NCBI RefSeq assembly: GCF_964204645.1
Contig: NC_134027.1
Span: 23,176,485-23,240,484 of the forward strand
Direction: 5' to 3'
From: Tubulanus polymorphus
Taxonomy: Eukaryota > Nemertea > Palaeonemertea > Tubulaniformes > Tubulanidae
Length of the DNA stretch: 64,000 nt
How positions within the stretch are numbered: the first letter of the stretch is position 1; the number at the start of each line of letters is the position of its first letter. The notes below the pieces were generated by a model. The model made no database searches. It was not told the DNA's origin and was given only the letters and a program-made list of their open reading frames with translations. A program made the translations under genes and the position numbers. Shown piece by piece: positions 33,501 to 46,660 of the stretch.

Positions 33501-34168
33501 CTTCAAATTACAAATAATTTTTCAATGTAAAATACATGGTTAAATACATGGAAATATACAGTTTACATACTCCTGCACAGTATTTTAACATAAACTGCAA
33601 GTTTTCTTAATCACATTTCTATCGTCTGAATTAGATAATTTACTAAATTTATGAATAGTTGTATTTCCTTTTCGCAGACGATTCAAGTTTAATTCACAGT
33701 AACAAATGCTCTAAAACCCTCGAAACCGAAATGAACTATGAACTCATAGTTCGTCTTATATTACACTATTTTTTATATATTCCTGCTACCTTCATATTGT
33801 AATTCGAATCGTGGATAAAACATTATTATGACAGATTTGGTATAAAGCGGTTATGTGAGCTCAAGCGGTTATCTCTCGGTATCGTGGCGATGTAATCCGA
33901 CAGGTTAGGCGTGGTCACCTGACCGGTAACTTTGATTTCTACCAAGTGGCACACTATAGTCAAAGTGCTGTCTTAAATCTGCTATAACTATCATAGACAG
34001 GGCTAGCAGTAGACAATTTTGACAAGAGTAGACAAAATAACACTGAACACATGCTATCTATAGAATTCGTTCTTCAAAAAATCTATTCCCCAAAGATTAT
34101 GGCGGCAGGCTTGAGTCGACCCTGGACTCTACGATATGTATCTATATCGGTCTTACCTTGATGATCAT
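27502..34168 (-). CDS. IgSF transmembrane receptor, copy 3 (open in all exons found)
   Basis: Exons from the 5' end: 34157-34168, 33251-33305, 32753-33103 (Ig1), 32163-32438 (Ig2), 31646-31921 (Ig3), 31196-31471 (Ig6-type), 29475-29744 (Ig7-type), 29052-29357 (FN3), 28558-28693 (membrane), 27826-27848, 27639-27683 and 27502-27546 (tail). Exon lengths are 12, 55, 351, 276, 276, 276, 270, 306, 136, 23, 45 and 45, and all phases agree, giving about 690 residues before the unidentified last exon. Order: signal peptide, five Ig domains, one FN3, one membrane helix, cytoplasmic tail with TPYVNV. Intron 2 starts with GC instead of GT. This is the only apparently functional member in the window. Nearest general analogues are nephrin/hemicentin-like or other adhesion IgSF proteins; no specific orthologue is claimed. 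Confidence 0.8.
27639..27683 (-). CDS. IgSF copy 3, tail exon EYTSCNENK
   Basis: 45 bases, phase 1-1, encoding EYTSCNENKTHDADS between TTACAG and GTACGT. Confidence 0.65.
27826..27848 (-). CDS. IgSF copy 3, short juxtamembrane exon
   Basis: 23-base microexon encoding KTKEPTT between TTTCAG and GTAAAT; conserved in copy 2 and, two codons longer, in copy 1. Confidence 0.65.
28195..28500 (-). repeat. interspersed repeat, family R, copy 1
   Basis: Reverse-complement relative of 39535-39760 and 60415-60620: shared landmarks are GATTGTCCCTGTTATT-like, TGTGTGATCGGCGGTC-like and TCGAAGTACATAATTGGGAA. It lies in an intron of the IgSF copy 3 tail region. No open frame and no terminal repeats recognised. 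Confidence 0.6.
28558..28693 (-). CDS. IgSF copy 3, transmembrane exon
   Basis: 136 bases. About 24 hydrophobic residues (VVLGSISFVLVVILFIVVLI) followed by LLRNNRG and RLRK. Confidence 0.8.
29052..29357 (-). CDS. IgSF copy 3, fibronectin type III domain
   Basis: 306 bases, phase 1-1. PPQTPTNLTVLAKTAESVT, LSWVSEFAGG, LKPATDYLFKVKSVN: the Trp, Leu and Tyr positions of an FN3 fold. Only copy 3 has the complete exon. Confidence 0.85.
29475..29744 (-). CDS. IgSF copy 3, Ig domain 5 (Ig7 type of copy 1)
   Basis: 270 bases, open. IGETAKLTINYDANP, LRCSHR and ESDYGTYSCRVKNSIGS. Confidence 0.8.
29878..30092 (+). pseudogene. coding-like fragment of unknown origin in an IgSF intron
   Basis: An open stretch of about 70 codons with base composition clearly richer in GC than the surrounding intron, containing HISATAISIDLSLAMVVYG and EPVCALRWADNRG. 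The pattern weakly recalls a WD-repeat blade. It lies on the plus strand in the intron between Ig7-type and Ig6-type exons of IgSF copy 3 and has no equivalent in copies 1 and 2. It may be a captured or retrocopied exon; function not assigned. Confidence 0.3.
30537..30725. repeat. tandem repeat around GCTGGGATCGA
   Basis: GTGGCTGGGATCGA or a close variant recurs four times (about 30541, 30592, 30646 and 30698) at 51-54-base spacing; the spacers share TGGTCGTTTGCGTGGA-like and CCTTTATA-like segments. Located in an IgSF copy 3 intron. Confidence 0.8.
31000..31092. repeat. tandem ATTGTCGGATNGTCGA units
   Basis: Three units each combining a TGTCG(G)AT...GTCGAA(G/A)GAAA strand and a TTCGACAATGCTT strand, so each can also fold back on itself. 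Immediately downstream (minus sense) of the Ig6-type exon of IgSF copy 3. Confidence 0.6.
31196..31471 (-). CDS. IgSF copy 3, Ig domain 4 (Ig6 type of copy 1)
   Basis: 276 bases, open. IGFFCAATDGNPDNFTYTW and GLYRCQVANTVGF. Confidence 0.8.
31646..31921 (-). CDS. IgSF copy 3, Ig domain 3
   Basis: 276 bases, open. GPTSPVQESTSVNLTCTATG, then AEYQCTATGAGIPTP. Confidence 0.8.
32163..32438 (-). CDS. IgSF copy 3, Ig domain 2
   Basis: 276 bases, open. APPSGPVLTSQP at the start, LTITCDGSQSG, YKWSGVNLSG and DSGVYTCTVSN. It serves as the undamaged reference for the lesions in copies 1 and 2. Confidence 0.8.
32753..33103 (-). CDS. IgSF copy 3, Ig domain 1
   Basis: 351 bases, open. Starts GQQQNCIDAADT; key residues VQCQVSPPS, KFCG, TNCPRG, GQCDVTAGRYGLR and DAGTWSCDYMNSF. 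Confidence 0.8.
33251..33305 (-). CDS. IgSF copy 3, signal peptide exon with GC donor
   Basis: Encodes EFLVTTLFMCLMLYTKIN. Acceptor TTGCAG. The donor is GCGAGT, where copy 2 has GTAAGT and copy 1 GTAAAC. Confidence 0.75.
34157..34168 (-). CDS. IgSF copy 3, exon 1 (start codon)
   Basis: Encodes MIIK with donor GTAAGA; equivalent to MFLK and MFIK of copies 1 and 2. Confidence 0.75.
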
Positions 34169-34779
34169 GCTGCTTTATGAAAACCACCACAGAACCTCTT
34201 TAATGAAAATAGACAATCTTTTCAAACATTTCAATTTCAAATATTAAATATGAATGTAACGACACCCGTTCACGAAAACATAACTGATTGTTCTTTTAAG
34301 CGATATCTTCAACGATTGAAGTTATGCTAAAATACTCGTAATGTGGTAACATCGAAAATGAAAGTGTGTGTTTTTGACCTTTCATAAATGAAAGAGGAAA
34401 AAGAGGAAATATATAAAAGCCACTTTTCCTGGAATGTAAGATTTTCACGCGTAAAAGAACTACTCACACGAATATTTCGAATTGTGAATCAATATCACTA
34501 ATTGAATGGTGACAGCGTTCGCACAGTGCCTAAGAACGATATTTCGAGATAATCATTCCAACCAGGAAGTAAAATACAAGGACATTATAATGCGCGCTAT
34601 GGAAATCATGAAAAAAAAAACTAAATTCAATGGACGGGTATTGATTAAGAAGACACGCTATGCAGACAGTTTTATTTCGTGCCTTTATACGTTGTATGTA
34701 GAAACGAAAATGAAACAAAGAAGTCCAAACTGATATAAATATACGACATAAGATATGCTCCATATTTAACCAATTGTGA

Positions 34780-35070
34780 CTGGAAAAAGACACACTTCTC
34801 TACTGCCGATCTAAAGTCGGGGATTAAACGGCGCGGGTATTTCCTGCACTGAATGTCTACGTATCTTGGCTGATCCGGGCCATACGCGTATCAAAACAAG
34901 AGAAAGGCCCAGTCAAATATATGAGATAGGAATGCTCCGTAATTTACCAAGATTGAACTGCTACCGAAAAACAAACACTTCTACTGTCGATATAAGGTCG
35001 ATAACAAAACGGCACGGGTATTCCCCGCACTGAAGTAGGTCTACGTTTCGTGGCTTATCCGGGCCATATC
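34780..35070. repeat. tandem pair of about 185-bp intergenic units
   Basis: ACACTTCTCTACTGCCGATC...GGCGCGGGTATT...GATCCGGGCCAT (34788-34870) is repeated as ACACTTCTACTGTCGATA...GGCACGGGTATT...TATCCGGGCCAT (34974-35068). A third relative lies at 17020-17110. Confidence 0.7.
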
Positions 35071-35373
35071 AAAAAGAACGACATTCAATATACACTATAA
35101 TATTAACTTTTTTAAACACACTCGCAAACGCAACCTTGAATGCAACTTTTCTCGTTTTCGGGTTCGCCTCTTAAATGAAGAAAAACGAAAAACAACGAAA
35201 TTAATGAATGTATCGCAATCGCAGGTCTCTTCAAGATCATACAAAAATGGCTTTTCGTAAAAAGGACGAGGTCCCAGAGTTTTGAGGTTAATAGGTTTCT
35301 TTTCGTAAATTTACCTTGATTGAAATGATTTTATATCTCCAGAAACATAGGCATGGCAATTGGGACAACTCAC

Positions 35374-35416
35374 CGCAAAGCCACATTAACATACGGCGTT
35401 GCCGCAGCGTAATCGC
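35374..35416 (-). pseudogene. IgSF copy 4, solitary tail exon relic
   Basis: Encodes DYAAATPYVNVAL then meets GTGAGT; two bases shorter than the 45-base exon of copies 1 and 3, so the phase is lost. The acceptor side is occupied by the MITE at 35417-35552. No other exon of a fourth gene was found to the right, where a retrotransposon fragment follows at 36078. Confidence 0.75.
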
Positions 35417-35552
35417 CAGGGGCTGGTTGCATAGCCATGGCTTAAACTTAAGACCAGTCTAAGACCAACTAAGTTAGTTCTATAGCCAATGACCAGTCTT
35501 AAGATTTATGACCACTTTTGGACTTAAGGGACGACTGTGCAACTGGCCCCTG
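35417..35552. mobile_element. MITE, CAGGGGC family, copy 3, in a splice junction
   Basis: CAGGGGCTGGTTGCA at the left and TGCAACTGGCCCCTG at the right, with only the central base of the arm differing. The interior has CTTAAGACCAGTCTAAGACC. It separates the exon of IgSF copy 4 from its former acceptor; the uninterrupted sequence is seen at 27541-27558 (AATCGCCTGAAATATAAC). Confidence 0.85.
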
Positions 35553-36077
35553 AGATATAACAGTAAAAATTTATAATACAATGTATTCAATGTATGTCTT
35601 TATTTATTTATTCATTTCAGAAATAAATCGCAACAAAGTGTGAAACAGTATGAAAGATAATACATAATGTTGTAATATTAAGACTTGGACTCAATCTTGG
35701 ACGCGACGTTATTCGTTAAGAGTCAAGCTTCCTCATTCCACATAATCTGCAACTTGTGTATTAATTTGCACGTATTCGTTCTTTAGGCCCGCAGGCAGAC
35801 TGTCCTTTTGAAAGGTTTGCATACTGGGCGTAATTCATTTTGACGACGCAGACGGTTTAACAACACTAAATGTCAATGATAATTGTTTACATATTTCATC
35901 TATGTTTCGTATTTCTTTATATATATATATTTTATTCGTAAACAAAGTTTACAATACAAAATTCAAAATTTATAATATCCACTGACCAGTTACATTATAT
36001 ACATATCAGGTAATAATTAGTTCGATAATAATGTCGCGCGTTTCCGCAATAATCAACTCATCAGTCGCAGATTGGGA
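35553..36077. other. gap, AT-rich
   Basis: No exon of the fourth IgSF copy recognised. A short ATATAT run lies at 35918-35930. Confidence 0.5.
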
Positions 36078-36748
36078 CTAGTGCATGAAGTCGATAATTG
36101 CGGCGGCCTTTCTCAATGTATCTTCATCTGACTGATCTCGATAGATTTGTGGTACTGCAAGTTCATTCCTTTCAATATCGAAAAGTCGCGAACAGAAGGT
36201 AACATTATTCGAGCATTGAGATCCGCTGCCACTAAGAGCAAGATAACCATATGTTCTGACAATTCTATTGGTCGAATGTTTGATGGCAGAGAAAAACTTA
36301 ATAAATCTATTATACACCTGATGTGCAATAGGGTCATCGAAATTAAATGGAACAAGTTACAATGGGTACGATAAGGTAAACCGAGTACTTTTCTGACGGC
36401 TTTTCTCAAAGCAGTGAACATTTTTGCAATATTATTTTTTGTGAAGTCCCAATGTTTACAGCCATACAATGATGAACAAAATTATTTGAAAAATTTATAA
36501 AAGCGTATATGAGCGTTAACGTGACTGAATTGAGATATTAGTAAATTGACCCGTCTGTTGAAATCCGATATACATTCTTGAACGCGTAAAGCGTCAGAGT
36601 TGATCCCAATCAAGTTGCCCAAATGTTTAGCGGAATGTGATTCTTTTATAATGGTTCCTTCTAAAATAATACTAATGTCAAAAGTAAGAACGCTCATTCT
36701 CACCTGGAAAGTATAGATAAACAGTCTTTTTAGCATTGAAAAGTACAT
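36078..36748 (-). pseudogene. non-LTR retrotransposon, 3' part of reverse transcriptase ORF
   Basis: Reads, in three frames connected by two frameshifts, as the region after the RT catalytic core of jockey/CR1-like LINE elements: KHLGNLIGINSD, RVQECISDFNRRVN and SQFSHVN (36748-36482); YGCKHWDFT, RKAVRKVLGLPYRTHCNL (36469-36330); then NRFIKFFSAIKHS and IVRTYGYLALSGS (36317-36078). The motif block WRKAVRKVLGLPYRTH-like is typical of these elements. No catalytic RT motif, endonuclease or poly-A tail is present, so it is a 5'-truncated or eroded copy. Confidence 0.8.
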
Positions 36749-38585
36749 AAAATTCTACCGAGAATTCTACACACAATCTTAACGTAGTATTCATGGAGTA
36801 TTTACTAGGTGCAAGTAATATTATGGTCGACGTCGGAAATCCGGAACAGAGCATAAGAGTAACTAGTGGTTTTATGTCTCCATCTAATTACTCATTGTCC
36901 TGTGAGACAGTTTGCCTGTGTCAGAATGCGTTGATTGTGGTTTGTCTCACTGTCATGTCACAACCTTTGTTTTTGTATCATTTCCCATGTATCAACCTGT
37001 CATAGTCAGTCCAGTTTTAGTATTCCAAACTGATAGTTCACTCGTTACTCTTTTGCTCTGTTCAGGATTTCCGTCGTCGACCATTCTTCGAGAATAGGAC
37101 TGAAAATAGCTGTGCTAAAACTGTGCGCCACTGGTGCACCGGAACAAAATTGTATCTTAAGTTGTAAACTTAAGATACAATTTAAAATCCACGCAAAGTA
37201 TAATCATGGACGTATAAACTAGATTATTCGTCCATGGTATAATACATCGACTGGCCAGCCCGAATATATAAAACTCATAGAAATCTCGCACCAGGTAGGT
37301 CGAATGTAATTCATGTTTAATTGTTTACTTATCGTCGTTAAATACTTTGAAGAAATATGACTGATATTTGTTGAAGTTCAGCGAGGATTCCTTGACACCG
37401 TTTCGATAAAATTCCACACAACAAAGGCCAATCTTATATCATATACGTATATATTTGAGTGTGCATTGTGTATAATGACTTATTCAGAACATTATTGATT
37501 GGTTTTCATTTTTCCTCTGCTGCGAGTCTTAAATCTTCGGTTTCTCTTTGACTTAGTTGCGCAATCTAACCCTTTTCTTATCTGCATTCACGCGATGGGA
37601 ATTATTGTAAAGTAAAAATCGCAATCCGCCTAATACAGACACTTTCGACAGGGTCTATAAATATACGAACACGCACATAGGAAATGCGAAGGAAATTCAT
37701 ACATCTGTGGTGTATGTTATAAACGCTATCGATTCTAAATTAAGGATTTGTTGCGTATTTGAAATTTGTTACCTCGAATTCGAAAATACGCGAAGAAAGG
37801 ATTTTATCGTATTAGAAAATCAATCGTCAATTATACGGTAAGCTTATTGATCATCGACGCATACGAGGGACCTCGTTCATTTTTATTTCGTCAAATATAT
37901 AATATTGGGCAATTCTATCATGTGCGAAGGCCACTGCGACCGCTCATTCTTCGAGGTGTCATTATATAGGCTGCTAGCATTATCACTTTTTTAGATTGGC
38001 TCCCAACAGGGCTTACGTATTCATAGGAAAACCAGTTTAATTACCGAAAATAAGTGTCCTTTATAAACTTTTACGAAAAACGTATGCGAAGCCAAATATC
38101 TATCAGTCGTCATTTTGAAGAAGGTTTGTCCATTCAACTATTTCTTTTTTTCTCTATTCATTTTGCGTATAACATTAAAAAAAACCCTCGAAATGACAGT
38201 GGGGGTCTTCAGGAGAGCTTATATAAGCGATTTGTTCTTTAGTCTTACAGTAACAATTGACTCATTCCAGTTGGCAGTACCGCGCCGCCTAGTAGACCGG
38301 CTATTGTTCGCATGGCCCGGAGGCGTTCGGAAGGCTCTAATTAAATTTTCTGATGGTTGTCATTCGTACACAAAAGGATATCCACATTAAAAAGGAATAT
38401 ACAAAAACATGTCAGTATATACGTATTGCGAATGATTTTTTGTGAACTATGAACGGATCAACTAAAATGATTTATAAGGTGCCGGAGACATCGCACGTGT
38501 ATGTATCGGTACCTGCGCTAATGCCGAAATAAGAGTATTTCTATGAATCTAATCGTTAAGGTTTTACGCATTATTGATAGTTAAT
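36749..38585. other. gap before the SLC10 gene
   Basis: No gene seen. A perfect inverted repeat at about 37154-37183 (TTGTATCTTAAGTT/AACTTAAGATACAA) forms a tight hairpin. Promoter elements of the SLC10 gene must lie at the right end, but none stands out. Confidence 0.5.
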
Positions 38586-42036
<3,451 letters not shown>

Positions 42037-42162
42037 TAACACTTATTAAGGGTAGGGATTGGGTGCGCGCTATAATAAGCGTATATACCAAAGAAGATTG
42101 ACAATTTAAGCTTTATATCAGACTTGTTCGCGGATTTTGAACATTTTGAGTTCACACAGACA

Positions 42163-42164
42163 CA

Positions 42165-42247
<83 letters not shown>
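42163..42247. repeat. (CA)n microsatellite, about 85 bp
   Basis: Pure CA run about 125 bases after the SLC10 stop codon, possibly within its 3'UTR. Confidence 0.98.
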
Positions 42248-42250
<3 letters not shown>

Positions 42251-42296
42251 TCCTCGTGGAGGGGATGAATTCGCGACATTCGAAGCCTTGGGCGAA

Positions 42297-42525
42297 CTTC
42301 ATAGTTCGTAGTTAGTCGACTTTAGTGGTCGGAGCTATTACGATCGAGCGCACTGCGCGTTTCGGTTCCATTTTACGATGCATGTGTTGGCCATCCTGGA
42401 ACTAGTTCCGGACTACAGCGACCTAGCCAATAATTCTAATCATTCAATATTTCTGGACTATTCTGACATTCGGTTTGCGCTCAGTTCGCAAAATAGTCGA
42501 CTAACTCCGATAACCGAAGTACACG
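42297..42525. mobile_element. MITE, TAGTCGACT family, copy 3 (best preserved)
   Basis: Left end ACTTCATAGTTCGTAGTTAG then TCGACT; right end AATAGTCGACTAACTCCG then ATAACCGAAGT. The ends are inverted repeats of about 30 bases. Relatives at 18815-18960 and 1500-1690. Located 260 bases downstream of SLC10. Confidence 0.65.
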
Positions 42526-45440
42526 CATTCACCTATTCAGCTGCGAAGCATGAATAAAGGTTTAAGGGGGTCGTTTTCTCTCTTGGAACGATATAGCTAT
42601 ATAAGCATATCGACGACACACACTGCCGTGAATTGCACAAGTTTCAAAAATTAATAACGTTTCAACACCTATGAACACCCGGTGGCTTTCTCACTGCGAT
42701 GAGTTCGCGGAAAGATGGATTGATCGCTCGATGATAGAACCGCAAGCAACGCTACAACTCCAGCACAGAACTGTTTCGAGCCCACGTTTATGCAATATCT
42801 ACTAGAAATCACATTATAGAAAAATTGAAATACATGTACATTTGTATATTTCTGATATCATGAATTGGTTTGGTTTTTTCATTTAAAATTTCCATTCTTA
42901 AGGTTGCCTAATAATGCTTGGTTCTGATTGTTACGCCAAAAAAAGAATAGATATGCCCCTATCGAGGAAGGACACCGTTGGTTTTTATTTTATATTTCTA
43001 TCTATTTCTGTTGCCATGAACTGATTTTCTTTTTGCATTTTAAATTTCCATTTTGAAGGTTGCCTCATATAATGCTTGATTCTGATTGTTCATTCGCCTC
43101 AATAAACCAGATAGGCAAGGAACGACACCATTTAGTTATTCTGTAGAGACCAATGGGACTGGAAATGACCATCGATACATTGCGGAACTGATAATATGAT
43201 GAAAGACCGATTAGATGATTAACCAATTTGACGATAGACCAATGACAGGCGCAGGGACGTTTCCAGGGGGGATTTCAGGGGTCTGGGAAACCCCGTCAAA
43301 AAAATTATTTTCTTAACACTGCTATTCAAAATGGATCTGAGAAAAATCAGTACAGAATTCTCTATAGAATTATCTCCTTCGTGACTGAGTGTTTCATTTC
43401 ACTGGTTAAATGCAGGAACTGTATCTGGAGGTTTCAAATAGAAAAAGTTTGGTGCTTGGCACTTGCTTCACTGCTGATTAATTTCAACCTTTGAATCCCC
43501 TCATGTCTAATCCTGGATCCACCATGGGGATGCCGGGATAGTGGACCCAAACTTTCTGAATTCCTCCACTCAAGGCTAATGTACCGATGAACGATCAATG
43601 TCGCGCCGACTCGTTGGAATAGCGCTCGCTGTTCACGACAAATCATTTTTGTGAAATTGTTGATGATATTTTCCGACTGTCGGTGTCATTAATATGACAA
43701 TTACGTATTTGACATCGTTCCCACGACGAAACAGCATTAAGTTAATTGACTTTAAGCGATGAGAGAATACTTCATCCGCGAATTCACCTAAGTGGACCGT
43801 TATGGTAATTGGTCGATTAGAATCTAATTTCTGTAAAATGGTCTGAAAAGGCTGCAGCGCATCTGTCGTCAAATAAGCTACAATAAAAACGTCGCCGCTG
43901 CAAACAGTATCATACTGATAAGCTCAGGTCTATTCGAACATCTCTGTCTAAAAGTTAAGTATGTTCGTTAAATCGAGGATTTGCCTTTTCGAAAACAAAT
44001 ACCTAGGTGCTTCTTGGAACTCATCAAACATGGAGGATATATAACAATAAATTGATATTTAAAACATTATTCGCAAATTTGTTTTATTTCATAAAACGAA
44101 TGATATTTTTGATAATAATAATAATGATAATATAATATTCATTAATATAAATATTCTAGCAACGTATCTCATTCATGTAGCGCAGATAACCTATCGGCAA
44201 TTCTATATAGTATGTTATTAAATGCGTCCTTGCAGCTAAAGCATTTTCTGAAAACAGATGGGTCTTCAGATGTGTCCAACACTATTCTAAGTCAATTGAT
44301 TGGTACTCGGGAGAGAATGTTTGAGTTCCAGTGAAACACATCGAGAAGCTGCTCTTGATCTAAACGTGCTTCAAGGAAACTGGGGTTCGCAAAGTTTAGA
44401 ATGGTGAGCTGGAAGTTTCTAAAAGGTTTGCACATTTCAATCGATAACAAAGGTATATAAGCTGAACTGACGCTAGCCGAAAAAGAGGCATATGTATTTG
44501 TTTACCATAGTCGGTCTGTAAGCAGAAGAAGTGTATCATTTTCCTTGAAAGTTTCATTCATAGTCTAATGTCTTCCATTCCTGGCAGAATCATACTTGGT
44601 ACAATTCATTAAATGCTGAAAAATATTCACAGCGGTGGCGCCAGCGGACCGACACGCGCGCTGTAAATGTATCTCGTATGTCATATGTCATAATGTCGTA
44701 TCTCGTATGATATATCTCATATCATATATGTCGTCTGAGATCTTCCATACCTAAACCGCTTATCTATAGCGGCAGCAGCTCTTGCGCTGGCCAAATTCTG
44801 TATAATATGTCGTCGGCTTCGATTTTCGTATACAGTAGCATGATACGTCTAATGAAGGCAGTGTTACAATTTGGTGGCCGAGTTGTGACAATGCAATTAG
44901 CAAATCACCCCAACAGGGATTTAATTACGTCGAGGAGTTCAAATCAGATTCAATAGTAGACAATAAAACGAATCGATACGCCCCCAACCGTCGACTAGAC
45001 GATGCCGTGTTTATATGTACGGTGGGTGAAAGCCCATTGTTACGCAGTTCTTTTTGTATTCCGACACCCAATATTTTTTTATGAGAAGACATACCGTATC
45101 TGACATAAATACCATCAATCCACGCAAAATGACGCCATCTAAGTAGAAAAGCAGCACTCTGACGTGGAGAATAGATAATAGAATTTAGTAGGCCTACCCA
45201 AAACTGAAAAGATTAAAAATTAAGATTTAAAGGCAGTACGGGTCATTCCGTAATTTCGTTTCGTATTTCATTTAGTACTTTAGCAGGACTCAAAAGACAG
45301 TGTTTCGAACTCTCACTGCGGATCATCTTCAGGCGCCATGTTTACTTGGTTCCAAATCTATATACATGTATGACATCATCATATTGGACTGGTTGTTTGT
45401 TCACACCGAAAACCTGAACATTACGTTCCATGTCAGTTGA
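42526..45440. other. gene-free stretch with local duplications
   Basis: No gene seen. About 42862-42935 and 43018-43098 are diverged copies of one segment (AAATTTCCATT...AAGGTTGCCT...TGATTCTGATTGTT). A stretch at 44665-44735 repeats TATCTCGTATG and CATATG motifs. A hammerhead-like core lies at 45302-45332. Confidence 0.5.
45302..45332 (-). other. hammerhead-like core (CTGAAGA...GAAAC), minus strand
   Basis: On the minus strand CTGAAGATGATCCGC is followed by TTCGAAACACTG. This matches the conserved CUGANGA and GAAA boxes, but the helix between them is weak. Flanking helices were not established. Confidence 0.3.
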
Positions 45441-45780
45441 CATCCTCCCCCGGCAGGGATTCGAACCCGATGGCATCGAGATTGCCACGGTACGAAACCC
45501 TGCCACACAAGACCGAGTGCGCAGCTACACGCGCAGCTTAGATGATGTCATTATTAGCCAATCAGATATCCCGTATTATTTTAGCCCGGGTTTTCCTATT
45601 TATAATTCTTCCGTGAAATTTACCTCAGCGATTATACAACGAGCAATCTGATTGGCGCCGCAAGTTTTCGCGCGGCTAAGCTGCGCATGTACCTGTACAC
45701 CCGGTCTTGTGTGGCAGGGGTTCGTGCCGGGGCTGAGTCTAGCGATGCCATCAGGTTCGAATCCCTGCGGTGGGAGGATG
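45441..45780. mobile_element. palindromic MITE with B-box-like arms, full copy with 9-bp TSD
   Basis: 340 bases. Starts CATCCTCCCCCGGCAGGG, ATTCGAACCCGATGGCATCG; ends CGATGCCATCAGGTTCGAAT, CCCTGCGGTGGGAGGATG. Inner arms are also inverted (GCCACGGTACGAAACCCTGC against GTGGCAGGGGTTCGTGCCGG). Exact 9-base duplication GTCAGTTGA on both sides, the length expected for Mutator-like elements. Confidence 0.9.
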
Positions 45781-46037
45781 GTCAGTTGATAGCCTAGGCT
45801 GGCCCGTACATAGTCATTTTCAAAGTAAAGGATAACCATACGCTACACAGTCAACTCCCGATTTAGCGCTGGGTTCGAACCCCGGCTGCAGTATGAGTAT
45901 CAACTAATCATAAGAACAGAAAAATCCTTCCACAGCAAAACATCAGACAAATTGTTAGAATTGAGTCGCATCGATCATGCTTTATTTTGGGACTAATAAG
46001 GAAAGATTGGCATTTGCGTTTTATATTCAAACGAATA

Positions 46038-46232
<195 letters not shown>

Positions 46233-46240
46233 TTAAGAGA

Positions 46241-46660
46241 TCAACAGCCAGACGACTCTAAATGTTCTGTAATGACTTTCACCGCTTTATTCACGTTGCC
46301 TTGTAGCCGTGACGTTTCCTTTCCGATTACAATCACCACCGCTGTTTTGGACGTACACGCCGTAACGTAGCCCTGATCCTTTTTCTTGGCGAGTACCATT
46401 TTATCTGCTTCGTCGGCCCTCAAAAACTGAAATTTAACCCCGTTTAGATGTACTCCACCGGCCTGCAATGTTGATGCGTCTCCACCGTCGCAAGCTCTAG
46501 CTATATTTATAACATCGTCGACTTCAATTTCTCCGAGTGTAAATGAATGAGCGTGGTCGCTCGAGGTCCAAGGTTTTCCGTCCTTGCCACCTATCCAGAC
46601 TTTGTCTACATCGTTTGGAGCCTGCTCGATTAAATTGTCGATATAACTATCCCACGACAT
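46241..46660 (-). CDS. profilin A
   Basis: 139 residues, usual profilin length. [11 protein letters not shown] at the N-terminus, [55 protein letters not shown] and a C-terminal helix ending EHLESSGC. Profilin binds G-actin and proline-rich proteins and controls actin polymerisation in the cytoplasm; the Trp and Tyr of MSWDSY and the second Trp region form the polyproline site in known profilins. Coding region has no intron, but TTTTTTTGTAG ends 9 bases before the ATG (exon start 46669), and a matching non-coding exon lies at 47971. Diverged from B and C (for example [11 protein letters not shown] against TQQGNLNKGV). Its promoter side carries an inserted element (48055-48878). Confidence 0.95.
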   Translation of the reverse strand: MSWDSYIDNLIEQAPNDVDKVWIGGKDGKPWTSSDHAHSFTLGEIEVDDVINIARACDGGDASTLQAGGVHLNGVKFQFLRADEADKMVLAKKKDQGYVTACTSKTAVVIVIGKETSRLQGNVNKAVKVITEHLESSGC

